From assembly GCF_019925205.1 (NCBI RefSeq), contig NC_083565.1, positions 21,418,241-21,482,240 of the forward strand: a DNA stretch of 64,000 nucleotides. The letters are read 5' to 3'. A program made the position numbers and the translations under genes. Of the stretch, positions 22,337 through 34,395 are shown piece after piece. Each line of letters starts with the position of its first letter. Positions within the stretch are counted from its first letter, which is position 1. Origin of the DNA: Metopolophium dirhodum (Eukaryota > Arthropoda > Insecta > Hemiptera > Aphididae). The notes beneath the pieces were generated by a model that made no database searches, was not told the origin of the DNA, and saw nothing but the letters and a program-made list of their open reading frames with translations.

Positions 22337-23801
22337 AGATTCTGAGTGAAACGATGAATGTATTGATTTTACAATGATGTGTGTTTTTTTTTTTTATTTT
22401 TTTTTATTTTTATTTTTTTATTTTTGTGTCTGTGTACACGATAAGTAGTCGAAATAATGCTTCGATTTTCGACTTCAGTATCTTGTTCGATGGGAAAGTG
22501 AATATCGTTGGTGCATTGGGGAGGTCAAAATTTTAATTTCCCAGTAGTTTTCAAAAGCGATGTGAAAAACAAAAGAAAAATTAAGGAAAAACGGGAATTT
22601 TTACGCAAAATCGATTTTTAACAAAATCGATTTTGGTTATTGGTGTAACTCTAAAACAAATGACCGTAGATGCATGAAATTTTCACTGGTTGTTTATATT
22701 TGCATTTTCTATACACAATACAATTTTGAAAATAATTTGACTTTTTTTGAACTGTTTACGGACATTGTCAGTTTTCAGTTTTTTTAAATTTTTTTTCTAT
22801 AAATATCAATAAAATTTTATTTGTTGGGTAAAAAAGCTTGAAAATTTAATAGAAGGCTCCTAGGTTATTGTTTCAAAGGCAGATGAAAAAAATTAAAAAT
22901 CCTTAGTCACAGTTTTTTTTTATACACGTTTAAAGTTCAAATCTTGAAAAAATACGGAAAAATCACGAAAATTTGCAAATTATTTTGAGTTAGAAATTCA
23001 TAAAAAATTTTCTTTTTAAATCTAAGATTTTAAAATCTAATACAAGATTCCTCATAAGTTTGTCTAACTTTATCAAAAAAAAAATTTCTACAAGAAAGTC
23101 AAATTAAATTTTTATGAGCGTTTTAAATTCATATTTTTACAACATTAGATATTCACTCGATTTCTCATGTACCGATTTCCTTATTTTCTTGTAATTCAAA
23201 AACGAATAACTGTAGATACATGAAAATTTCACTGAATGTTTATATTAGCATTTCCTATACACCATACAATTTTGAAAATATTTTGACACTTTTTGAGCTG
23301 TTTACGGGCATTTTCAGTTTTCAATTTTTTTAGTTTTTTTTTCTATAAATATCAATAAAGTTTTATCTGTTGGGCCAAAAAGTGTAAAAATTTAATACAA
23401 GACTCCTGATATATTTTTACAATAGCAGTTGAAAAATATTGAAAATACATAGGCACAGTTTTTTTTTATAAGCATTTAAAGATCAAATTTGGACAGAATT
23501 TATCAAATTTATAATTTAATAATTATTTTGTAGTTAAAAATTTATAAAATGTTCAACTTTTATAGCTAAGGATTGAAAATTGAAAACAAGGCTCCACGTA
23601 AATAGGTTATTTATAAATTACTTTATTCACAATAATATCATCAAATATACTTGGTAATATCATAGGCTGACTGACCGTTTTCGCTCAGAATCGTTTTTCT
23701 TATACAATGATATTATATCATTGAATTCAAATTTAACACCATCCATTACAGTGACCCACTTGTAACCTACTGTACAGCAGAGCGACATCCACTTATCCAC
23801 C
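22337..23801 (+). repeat. Repeat A, longest copy in the window
   Basis: Starts AGATTCTGAGTGAAACGATG and ends CTTATCCACC plus a T tract. Near its 3' end CGTTTTCGCTCAGAATCG is the inverse of the start (GATTCTGAG(C/T)GAAA), so the ends are imperfect inverted repeats. Its 3' region also has the palindromic 'caatgatattatatcattg'. About 220 bases are duplicated inside it (22670-22880 against 23215-23420), a duplication missing from the copy at 40757. No transposase or reverse transcriptase is coded; it looks like a non-autonomous dispersed element. Confidence 0.85.
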
Positions 23802-23999
23802 TTTTTTTTCATAAATTTAGAATATTATGGGCACATTTTTTGGAATATTATCTTATTTTTGTACAATTTATTGATATAAATTTAAAATTACAAATATGTA
23901 TTCCGTTACTTATGATTCATAATGTAGAATATTGTAAAAAAATCATTAAATCGTGTATAATTTTAAATTCAGAGCGAAACTGTGTGTAAAAAAATTGTT

Positions 24000-24845
24000 G
24001 TATACAATATGTCATACTTAACCTTTTATGACAGTTTTGCTTAGATTTTCAACTTCAAAATCTTTTCTTGTAGGAAAATGAATCTAGTTGGTACTTCGAG
24101 GAGAGTAAAAAATGTTCAATTATTTTCATAATTATTGGGTAAAACAAATTTTTTTTCGCAAATCCAGTTTTTGACAAAATTGGTTTAGGTACCCACTGAT
24201 TTTGCTGTTAGTAATTCAAAAACTAACTATCGTAGTTACTTGTATTTTCCCCCAAATATTAGCATTTTCTATTCATGGTAACATTTAAAAAAATTTTCAA
24301 TTTTTTTTGAGCTGAAAAAAATTCTTCTCTTGAATAAAAACTTTAATTTATAGCCACTTCGATTGCCCTTTTTTTTTTTTTATTTATAAATACGCCTCAA
24401 CTACCGGGGTTATTGGCGTTTCAAAATACAAATTACAGATTAATTAAAAATTTTGCATAAGAATTATAGAGTATGTAAAAAGAAAAAAACAGAATGTATA
24501 TAAGATAATTAATATGATAGGTACAATAAGTTTTCTGAAAATATACATCGATTGCCTTTTTTATAGTGTACACCGCATTACTTATAACAATATAGTAAAA
24601 TAAATTACTATACTATTTATAATAGCGAGATATGATACTATAATAATATTATATACTTAGTAATATTGGCATTAGACTGACAGGCCCATGTCCGCTTAGA
24701 ATAAATTGTTTTTCGTATGCAATGATTTATCATTGAGTTCAAATTGATCACATCCGTATAGGAATACTGTAATAGTGACCTACTCAATGACGAGGTAAAA
24801 TCTAATTTTTCTGTATAGCAGAGCGGTTTCCTACTTTACCCTTTT
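24000..24845 (+). repeat. Repeat A, diverged copy split by a T-rich insertion
   Basis: 24000-24330 follows the family from its first third. 24680-24845 is its 3' end with 'gtatagcagagcggtttcct' in place of the usual terminus. The stretch 24363-24560 between them (T14, then 'cgcctcaactaccggggtta') does not belong to the family and may be another element's tail. Confidence 0.6.
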
Positions 24846-25439
24846 TTAAATATAAAATACAAGAATGGAAATAAATGCAACTGGTGGGCAATTCAATGCA
24901 TATAATAAGGAAAAGTTATGGTATTGTAGTGAATAGTTTTTCGCTTTTATTTACCATCCTTTTTATAATATTATGGTGTTTTATAATATTTTGCATGATT
25001 TACCGACGTAACGTATAATACGTGTACATGGAACAACTTAGACGACCTATTGTAAAAATCGACCCATCGTTGTCATTCATTAATTAATTATATTATTAAA
25101 TTTATTAGAAACGTTTTGACAAGTTACAGGTTACGGACTACGGCGCACGATACGAATAAAGTAAAATGTGAAAATTTACAACATATTAATATTATTGTAC
25201 TCTTACATAATTCATCAAACAATAAAAACTGAACAAATATTATATCAACCAACACAAATTTGTTATAGTGTTATACAATGTTAGGTATTCATTATGTTTA
25301 ATATTTTAATGTTATAAACGATATCATCATTGTCGTATTAATTCGGATACTTTAGAATTTGAATGCAATGAAAATTAAGATGTATTTGTTTCATTACCTA
25401 ATCGAAACGAATGTAAATTATTCAAAAAAGAAAAGAAAC
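24846..25439. other. A+T-rich intergenic DNA
   Basis: I see nothing coding or repetitive enough to name. Confidence 0.5.
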
Positions 25440-25610
25440 AAAAAAACAACCTGAGAAGTGAGAAGTGGCTCCGCTGCAGTATAGTATGTATAGGCGCTCT
25501 TCGTCGTAAAATAATTATTTTCACCTGTAATTTATATGTTATTAATTAATTTGAATTCAATGATCGTTCTATTTGTTCAAAAAACCATTCTCAATATCAG
25601 AAAATCTTAT
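25440..25610 (-). repeat. Repeat A, 3' end, reverse and diverged
   Basis: 'agtggctccgctgcagtata' at 25464, 'tttgaattcaatgatcg' at 25550 and 'accattctcaatatcag' keep the family's order in reverse. Confidence 0.5.
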
Positions 25611-27740
25611 TGCACATCTAGATTATTAGGGGAACCACTATTCCAAATTTCAAGATCGTACTTTTGTAGTTTTCGAATTGTGGCGATGAATGAGTGAGTG
25701 AGTGGTATTTGGCTCATATATAATATATGTAGATTGTAGGAGATTTCAAATTCCTAATATAAATAATATTTTAAAATTTAAACAAAATACATAAAATCGT
25801 TTTTTTTTCAAATACCTGATTTCGTCAAAATGTTATCTCGAAATGACTACCTGGAATTAAAATTTAAAACACACAAGCCTTGGCTAGGTATTATAAAATG
25901 TTATACATTTTTAACAACAAATAATTTCCAAATTTTCGTGATTTTACAAATTTTGTTAACATTTGAACTTACAAATTTAAATCCTTATTAATTAACTAAG
26001 ACCATTAATAATAAACTCAGCTGTGTAATATACAAATTTTAGCTATACTTTACTGTAGTAACATTGTGGCTGGAAATTATTATCAATTATGATTATAATT
26101 ATAATTTATTATGATTGGTATTTACAGCGTTCAAAATACGTTCACATAATTAACATCATGCATCGATGCATTATCGTAATTTTCAATGATTCTATATTAT
26201 TATAGTAGTGTATGTTCGCCATATGTATAGCCGTAGATGAAAACAAATTTTTAATAGGAACTATCGACCATAAGTTATCAGGTGTATCATAGAAACATTA
26301 AAATTAATTTTTCACATTAAGTATATTCATTATTAGATACAAAAAAGAAACAAAATCATAAACCTAAAGTTTTTGAATTAAAATTAAATTTTATATATAT
26401 ATATGCCAATATATGTTAGTTATTACATAAAATATATGATTTCCAAGTTGTCGCTTAAAATTATTTTGATGGCATCACTTTTATAATATAACCCTTGTAT
26501 AGTTACGAGGAATGCATAATATTATATTTAATCGGTAATCCATAAGGTTTAATAGATACGAAAGGAACTGGATTATAAAAAGTTTTACTAAACTATTAGA
26601 AATCGGCCTTTGCACCTTCAGATTAAAGTCAAATAGACTCAGAAAATATAATAAACCAATGGAAAATTAAAAATTATTTTTTAGAAATTTATATTTAACT
26701 TTTCAAACTATACTTTTATTTTATGATCGTCCTAATTACCGTAAAGTAAAAAGTATGATTATTATTATTATTATTAGTATCATCAATTATTGAGATTAAA
26801 ATCGAGTAAACTATCACAATGTAGTCTATTTCTTGACAAAATTTGACCACATTAAAAAGTTCATAATAAAAAAAGATCATAATAATATTATATTTGAATT
26901 AATTGACTCGTGAAACTAATGTAGCAGATAACTCAGGAAAATAATTTAACATTTAAATCTACGGCATAATATTATTAACACTAAGTATTTGTGTAATGGA
27001 CAGAAACCCACAATATTTAATAACAATAAACTAAAATATAATAAAAATAAAATGTGTACAAAATAATCAAAATCAGTATAGGTACGAGGGGGGGGGGGGG
27101 GTAGGTACTACGATTGTAAATTACAATTTTAACAATAAATGATTTTTTTTTTTTTGATTTTGATTTCATTGATTGATTGTAATTTTCTCCGTGGAGATAA
27201 TATTATACTCATGATTATAATTATATAGTCATAATATACACCACAATGGCATACGCAATTCGGTTTTCGATAGTCATAATAATATATTATTATAAGGGTA
27301 TCGAGATGCAAATCAATATTGTTTAAAAAATATATTTTATCCTTTTGCACGAATTCGGAAAAAAAATGTAACAAATATAAGCGGTGGAATGCAATGACAC
27401 TTTACAATGATTCCGGGAAATCAATTTACGACAAACTGTTGAATTTTAATTATAACCATTACGTATGATGTTCGCTGTTACTACTGTATTGGTTTGTATT
27501 AAGTCAGACTGTAAAAAAAAAAAAATCTAATAATATTCTTTTATTTGTGATAAAACTAATTAAAATCCATGTAATATAATAGAAGTGGTGTGACGCCGCC
27601 AAGTGAATTAATTACTTATATTTCAGTAAGAATTTAAAAATACATTAAAATAATAATGAAAATATTTTTCATAATAATAATACTATGCATTACTTACTAT
27701 GTTTTATAGAAATTTCCTCGGAACTAATAATAATGTATTT
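25611..27740. other. Intergenic DNA
   Basis: Contains the 12-base palindrome TGCATCGATGCA (26160-26171), an (ATT)n run near 26758 and a run of about 14 G at 27088-27101. A 26-codon frame at 26212 ends at a donor-like TCAG|GTGTAT but is too short to call. Confidence 0.35.
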
Positions 27741-27745
27741 TGAAA

Positions 27746-27943
27746 TAATGCAACGGATTATTTTCTTTTTATGAATTACTATTAAATTCTAAAAACATTT
27801 CTCAGGAAGAGATTATAAGATATAATCCCGTTCAGGGCGAAGACTTTTTGAACGGAAAATGGATGGTGAATATTACGCGTTCAACAAGCGAATTTGGCAG
27901 TAGTTTTTGGTTGGAATGCGGTTATTTAATATTTTATAACTAA
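27746..27943 (+). other. Candidate exon, unrecognised protein segment
   Basis: A frame without stop runs to 27943 (about 65 codons, no Met). Its second part follows a good acceptor, AACATTTCTCAG|GAAGAG (exon start 27806), is richer in G+C than its surroundings and reads NPVQGEDFLNGKWMV, then ITRSTSEFGSSFWLECG. The GxW with downstream Cys is faintly lipocalin-like, which is not enough to assign. Possible donors are ATG|GTGAAT (27865) and TGCG|GTTATT (27920). It may pair with 28616-28699. Confidence 0.25.
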
Positions 27944-28615
27944 TGCATACAAATTACAAATAATAATAATATAAATAATTTTATTAAAATTCATTATTAA
28001 AACTTTAGGTTCATTTTGCTGTTATTATGGTTCACTTGTTCGAAATAGTTTGATATATAAATAAATGATAAATTAATGAAATTCCCTTTAGAAACAAAAT
28101 ATATTATATCGACTTATACTACCTATATATATCGTTATTCAATAATATTGAATAATGATTTTCGAAATCCGTTAATGTTGACAATATTGTGAAAATGTGA
28201 ACTACATAATAATTATCCGTACGAATAATATTATGCTATTCACAGTAGTAGGTAATTCTCACTGATTTAAACGCTAAAAATCCATGTTTATTACACTGTG
28301 GCAGGTTCAGAATGAATCGAGTTTAGTATTAATAATAAAATATGTTCAGTTTTAATTCAAATACACATACAGTTTAAAAATGAACATTTTTTGTTTTTAT
28401 TTGGTGGTAGAGGGGGGAGGGGGGCTCAAGTATTCTATAAAATATTTTTAACGGTACCTAGGCAATATTGGAGTAGCTCGTCGGTTTTAGTAATTTTCTC
28501 AAAAACGACCGCGACATTTTAAAAACTGCCTCTTTGGAATACAAACCGCGTACTTACAATCAAACTTTATAAAAGTTCTTATTTTCCCCTAATAATGTTA
28601 AGAGGCTGATTTCAG

Positions 28616-28699
28616 CGCACTAATTGTGTTACCCCTGTGGCGTTTAATAATACAGAAAATTTGCAGCACACGTATTTTTCATACGTTTTAGACCAATAA
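28616..28699 (+). other. Candidate terminal exon, unrecognised
   Basis: Follows the acceptor GGCTGATTTCAG|CGC and reads RTNCVTPVAFNNTENLQHTY, then FSYVLDQ and TAA. AATAAA near 28895 would be a usable poly(A) signal. In phase 0 it could follow the 27.8 kb segment only if that uses the ATG|GTGAAT donor. Composition is more codon-like than the surroundings, but short frames arise by chance. Confidence 0.2.
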
Positions 28700-31600
28700 G
28701 CGGAAGTAAATTACACATACTTCTAAATGTCCGATTTAAATTGTTTATACATGTATGAACTCATTGATAAAAAAATCTAGGCTTCTTAGGAAGTCAATTT
28801 TAAATTTATAATGATCTTAAAGTGGCCATTTTTTTTTTAGAAATCCCATGAAATAATTACATTACATTTGTATTTATTTTGGGAACATCTGATTTTAAAT
28901 AAAAAAAAGTGATTCCCAAGAAGCATAGTCTAGAAGTTTATAAATTCAACCATGTTTTCGAAATTACAATCGAACTAAGGGAAGTATGATTAATTTACTA
29001 TACAATATTGCGGTGTTAGCTTTAATATTATAGTGAATTTATATAATATCATCAAACTCAAAGGTAAGGACATTATTTATTTCATCTCATAGATTTCAGT
29101 GATATTTTAATTTCAAAGGGAGTAATGAGTATTTTAAAATGATATATTTTACAGTTCACTTATTATTTAATATTATCTAAAAAACACTAGTTTGGTTCTT
29201 CTGAACGCATGAGACTTGTTATACAATCCAGAAAAAGAAAACAAATAGCGTGCCTACATGTCACTAATAACAAACAAATATTTTATCATTATACAATAGC
29301 TTGTTTTAGAATTAAAAATATTTAATTGTTTTTTTTATTATTGCTTATAATATAGCAATAAGTACTAAACGATTACCGCTCATTAACTCAGTTTATAGAT
29401 TGAAATTATCATTAACGGGATTTAGGGATATAATTCTGTGCATTTTATAATAATTATTATATTTTACTTTAGTATGGACAAATGTTTAATCAATAATTAC
29501 TTTTTTTACATACACAAATTATAGAATATAGAATATATAGAATATAAAATTTTACGGTTTGTTCGATTATTATAAGTTGTTTTGAAGAAACAGTGTTTTT
29601 GGTACATTATCCTATAGGCAGTAATAATATTCTGAAGTGATAAAATCATTGATCATTTTGCATTACACGAAACCGTTCTAAAATGTCTAACTAAATATTC
29701 AAACATAATTTGATTGAGTCGGGTTAAAATGATTAAGCTTCTAATAAGTGAAATTATATAATACCCATGCAGTGTTAGTGTTTCCCTGTCATAGATGACG
29801 GTTAGGAGTGGAAAATGGACAGCGTAGCATAATTAATAAAACCCATTTCGGGTAAACTTTCTAAAAGTTGTAAGAATCGGATTAATTTTTATAAAGTGTA
29901 CTTTTTTAATATTTTTAAAATATAAATAATTAAATTATAATGTAGTACCTCAAAAACTTTTCGTACCACGATTACTCTTAATATTTGCTTTTTATGACAG
30001 CCAATATAATGTATTAACTGATTAGTTTTATAAAAATCTTCCCATTCTTATATCTATGTAAATTTGTATTTTTTCTGATTCGTTTGATATTTCTTGAACT
30101 AGAATGGTTCGACAAAAATAATATTATGTAGTTTCATTATTTCCATTTCCAGACAATTATATCCGTTACATATTGTGTAGTTCAAAAGATAGATATTTTG
30201 ATGTTACATTACTGACTCGGTTTTCCCCAAGGCAATATTTTTATATCGTTGATAATGGGGACCAAGGTACGAACTTACAAACGAGTTCATTTTGAATTCA
30301 TTATACACGCAGATAACTACCGTAATGGGGAAGCGTTGAGAGTATTTCTTGTTTTTAGTCTCTGGGGATATGTGATTCAATTTTAAATAAAATCTGTTTT
30401 AAACATTGATTTTGTATACATTGTTTATTTATTTATAACTTGAGAGACAGTCGTGTGATATCATATTATTAGGTTTTCCCATTGAAAATATCACAATTTA
30501 CCATAGATTGCATTTCCATAATATGTGACGCGTTGTCGGCACGTCCTATTATATAGAGGTGTAGAGGTATTAGATAGTGTTCTAGGTTCAAGATCGAATT
30601 CAACAAACTATATACCTAAATTCTAAAACTATTAAACTTAAAGTATTCGAATAATTTTCAATGGACATTTTTTTAATGACACTTAAAGTCGACTTGAAAG
30701 TTACTATATTGAATCTCAATTATTTAGAAAGATAATACATTTTGTCACTTACATTTTAAATGTGTTATTGAGCTATTATATTATATAAAAAAAATCGAGC
30801 GGTTAACAAATTTATAGTGGTCACTGATTATATTTCATTAATATTTGGACAAAAAATTTGCATATGATTTATTTATTAATTAATTATTAGTATACAGTTA
30901 GGGTATAATAGAGGTAGCCAATAGCTGCTGACAAATATTAATTAGATTTGTCAACGTAAATACTAAGTATGTGATAACTTTTTTTTTCCCAAAATTACCT
31001 TTTTTTTTTAAATATTTAATTTACGATTATCGTAATATTGTTATAATATCTGAGTTAAAAAGGAATTTTCAAAATGTCTATATGAATAAATTAGTCGTGC
31101 AATTATTGGTTATGTATGTTATTAACATAATAGTAAAATTTCTACTACACAATGTATACATAATGTATAATATGTTACGGGCAATGTGGAATACTGGACA
31201 ATGTGAACCACGTTTTTTTTTTTCTAACCAACTAATATTATTTTTTATTTTCATTATAAATTATAATTTTATAATAACCTATTGGCTATTTATAAAAATG
31301 TATAGTATTGCTTTTTTTATAATTTAAAAATGTTTACCTATTTATAATATTTTTTTAAAAAACAACGATTATTAATTTTATTATCATATTACGTGAATTT
31401 TATCATCATATTATTTTTATAATAAATTAAATTCAATGCAATTTTACAATAAACTATGAAACTAAACAATGTTATTAATTTTATTCATATATTATAATAT
31501 TACGAATATTTTGATGGAATAACAAAAAAAATTAACAAATATTATCGTTTTGTTTTTATTATTACATTGCCCGTAACATATATACACATTGTGTTACACC

Positions 31601-31751
31601 AGTTTTTAAAATAATATCTAGGCATTAATGATAATACAAATAATATAATAATTTTGTTGTAGTAAAATATAAAAATAAATTACTATCAGTCATATTTAAA
31701 ATAACTTTGTTAAATTATGAAACAGTTATAAATTATAACTGTAATAAAAAT
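28700..31751. other. Long A+T-rich intergenic stretch
   Basis: The 118-codon frame at 30971-31327 is an Ile/Phe/Tyr/Asn-rich low-complexity string with no domain, typical of A+T-biased noncoding DNA. A G-rich run lies at 28411-28425. No gene or element edge is supported. Confidence 0.45.
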
Positions 31752-32577
31752 TAGGGCTCGGATTTATATGTATTTATATAACCAAAGTACGTATTTATAC
31801 AACAAAAATATGTACATAAATATGTGCTAAAGAATTCAAAATATGTATTATCAAAAAAAAAATAAAAATAATAATTATAATTCGTAATAGGTATAATAAA
31901 TTGTAATTGCCTTCATACAGGAGGCTGGCTTTATTATATAGTATATATGAGTACTTAATTTTTTGTTAATCTCAATTTTATATTGTTTTATTCTTACTAT
32001 GTAATTGTTAAGCTATCATAGTCTAAACTAGCGGCTTTTAAATAATAATAAAAAAAAAAAAAAAGGTATAATAAATTATAATAAAATATTTATATTTATC
32101 TAATTATATTGATTGCAATTAATAACATTCATTTTTAAACTTTCGAATCCAAAAGATCGCCGATATTGTCGTAAAATTTTTATAATAATAAATAATAAAA
32201 TAAAATGTAATAAAAATTGTTTATTTATTTAGTTATCTAATTATTATATTGATTACAGTTATAATAATAACATGCACTTTAAAATTTTCGAATTTAAAAG
32301 ATCGTCGATATAATATATAGTCATGATAACCTTTCAATAATTCTGAACTCTGAAGAAAAGACATTAAAACAGTATAACTGTCTAAATAATATTTGAGAAA
32401 AAATTGAATAGTTGAGAAATATGTAAAAACATGTATTTATGACAAAATATGTAAAAATGTGTAAAATCAAATATAGCTCGTTTTATCAAAAAACTTGTGA
32501 AACAAATTTATCACTTGCCGAATCTTGTTTATCACGTTGCAGAGAAAATATGTATTTACATATAAATCCAAGCCCTA
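31752..32577. mobile_element. Non-autonomous element with long inverted repeats and TA duplication
   Basis: Left end TA|GGGCTCGGATTTATATGTA (from 31754). The right end read in reverse is TA|GGGCTTGGATTTATATGTA (to 32575). The termini match in inverse with one mismatch in 18 or more and are flanked by TA, as in Tc1/mariner-type insertion. Both subterminal zones repeat ATATGTA words many times. Inside, about 90 bases are duplicated (32085-32170 against 32215-32312, sharing 'aaaagatcg.cgatat'). No transposase frame. The TA assignment is tentative because the flanks are A+T-rich. Confidence 0.75.
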
Positions 32578-33259
32578 GTTATAATAGTTTATAATATTAT
32601 TATGTTTTAGTGTTATTGTTGTATTCACTAAAAAATAAAAATCACTGTTAAATTTTCGTAATTGGCGAAGGATATGATTTTTTAAATAAATATAGTTGTG
32701 GAGTTGTGGTAGAAGTTTTTTTTTACACGTTATGGCTTTTTAAATAATGCACCGGCACCACGACAGTCTTAAAACAGTGGCTAAACAATTTATGACCTTA
32801 ATGTACATTACATTGCACTTAGAAATAAAGAGCGTTAAAAATAAATGAAAAGCTTTCGGTTACTTTACAAAAAATATTATAGATTCTTCATTTTATCGTA
32901 CGAAAAAAACCACTGTTCAAATTTATAGTTTCTAAACAACTTTATCTATAAAAAGATCTAAACATTTAGAACTATTTTAAAAATCTTACTTACTTTGGTA
33001 TATATTAAATTAACCACTCGTTAAAATTGTAAATAGAAATCACGAAGCTATAAATATTGACAAGGTTTAAGTGATCAATAACAATTAAACAATAATTATT
33101 AACTTTAAAAGTGTAATAAAAACGCTGTACAGTTTCGTGTATAAATAACCTAGTAATATTTAACAATATTACGTTCCGTAGAAACGAATAAAAAATTACA
33201 TTATAATATTAATTCTACTTAAAGGCTATAATAAATAATACAAATTTAAAGAATCCAGA
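32578..33259. other. A+T-rich intergenic DNA
   Basis: Nothing identified. Confidence 0.5.
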
Positions 33260-33403
33260 CTGATAAACCGTCTCCGCTCAGAATCGTTTTTCTTATACAA
33301 TGATATTATATCATTGAATTCAAGTTTAATTCAATCCATTATATATTGTCCCACTTATAACCTACTGTACAGCAGAGTGACATCCACTTACCCGCTTTTT
33401 ATA
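33260..33403 (+). repeat. Repeat A, 3' end
   Basis: 'gtctccgctcagaatcgttt', 'acaatgatattatatcattg' and 'ctgtacagcagagtgacatc' in order, ending in acccgcttttt. A short, well-conserved terminal fragment. Confidence 0.8.
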
Positions 33404-34224
33404 TTTATATTTACCTTTAATTTATTTTTATCAAAATGAAGAAAAAATAAAATTGTTTGTACGATGTAACATTGGTGTAAAATGTATTACATTTTATTTA
33501 GTGAGTGAATGCTTAAAAACATAAATAGTTAAAAATAAATAAACTTCTTAAATTTTGGTTATCTAAAAATAACAACCTGGTGGACTTCAGAATATAACAT
33601 ATTATGTTTACCGATTATTTAAAGATTAAAACGTTAAATAATATTTTAAGACATTTTTTGCTACAATATCTTCTACAATTGAATCGTTAACATTTTAAAG
33701 CTTTAGTTGATAGATTAACACCGACAATTAGTAGGTACCTAATTAACCGCTTATTATTAACACCGCGCCGGGTTATCTATCCGACTAGCTATTTGTGGCG
33801 AATTCAAAAGTATTTGTTAAATTATAAAAAAAAAATTTCGTTGGTATATAATATTATAAGTAATAAACTAATAGATATCTTTCCTCCCCTAGGAAAATTG
33901 AGGAATCATAGCTGATATATTTTTGGGTACAGTGGACTATAACTGCATGCAGTTGAAAAACATCTAACATCATGCTACATTTTGTTAGGAATTTAATTTA
34001 ATTTTTTGTTTTCATCGATGATTTGTGTTTTCATGGTTATAAACAAAGCGTTCCGAAAATCGGGCTCGTAAAAATCGGTTGATAAAAATAAAGTTGTACC
34101 CAGCCCCAAAACATAATAATATTATCTATGTTAAAAACTAAAATAAATAAAATTTACATTAGTTACCAGAAATCCGTAATACTATTATATAGAATTGAAG
34201 ATGGTAAGAACAAGATTGCTTGTT
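33404..34224. other. Intergenic DNA
   Basis: Contains the 14-base palindrome AACTGCATGCAGTT near 33940. No gene seen. Confidence 0.45.
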
Positions 34225-34395
34225 AAGTTGCTTGGTGTGGCGTGGTGGTTGAATTCAGTCACGAAACGTGTTCCGAGTGCAAGCACCGGCTGGTGTCACT
34301 AGTTCCGGGATGGGTAACACACGGGTGTTTTTAGTGATAAATCCTTGCACACACTTACACACACGTGTTTCGATTCAACCCTACAAAAAGCTAAT
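34225..34395 (+). repeat. Possible SINE or other short retroelement relic
   Basis: An isolated GC-richer block, starting 'cttggtgtggcgtggtggtt' (box A-like TGGCGTGGTGG) and including 'gggatgggtaacacacgggt' and 'gtgtttcgattcaaccct' (box B-like). The pattern recalls tRNA-derived SINEs, but the spacing is not that of a clean tRNA head and no second copy was seen in the window. Confidence 0.3.

Noticed and set aside
30971..31327. 118-codon open frame
   Set aside because: Ile/Phe/Tyr/Asn low-complexity string produced by A+T-rich DNA; no domain, splice context or conserved motif.
34225..34395. A functional tRNA gene
   Set aside because: Box-like words are present but no cloverleaf with correct arm spacing can be drawn.
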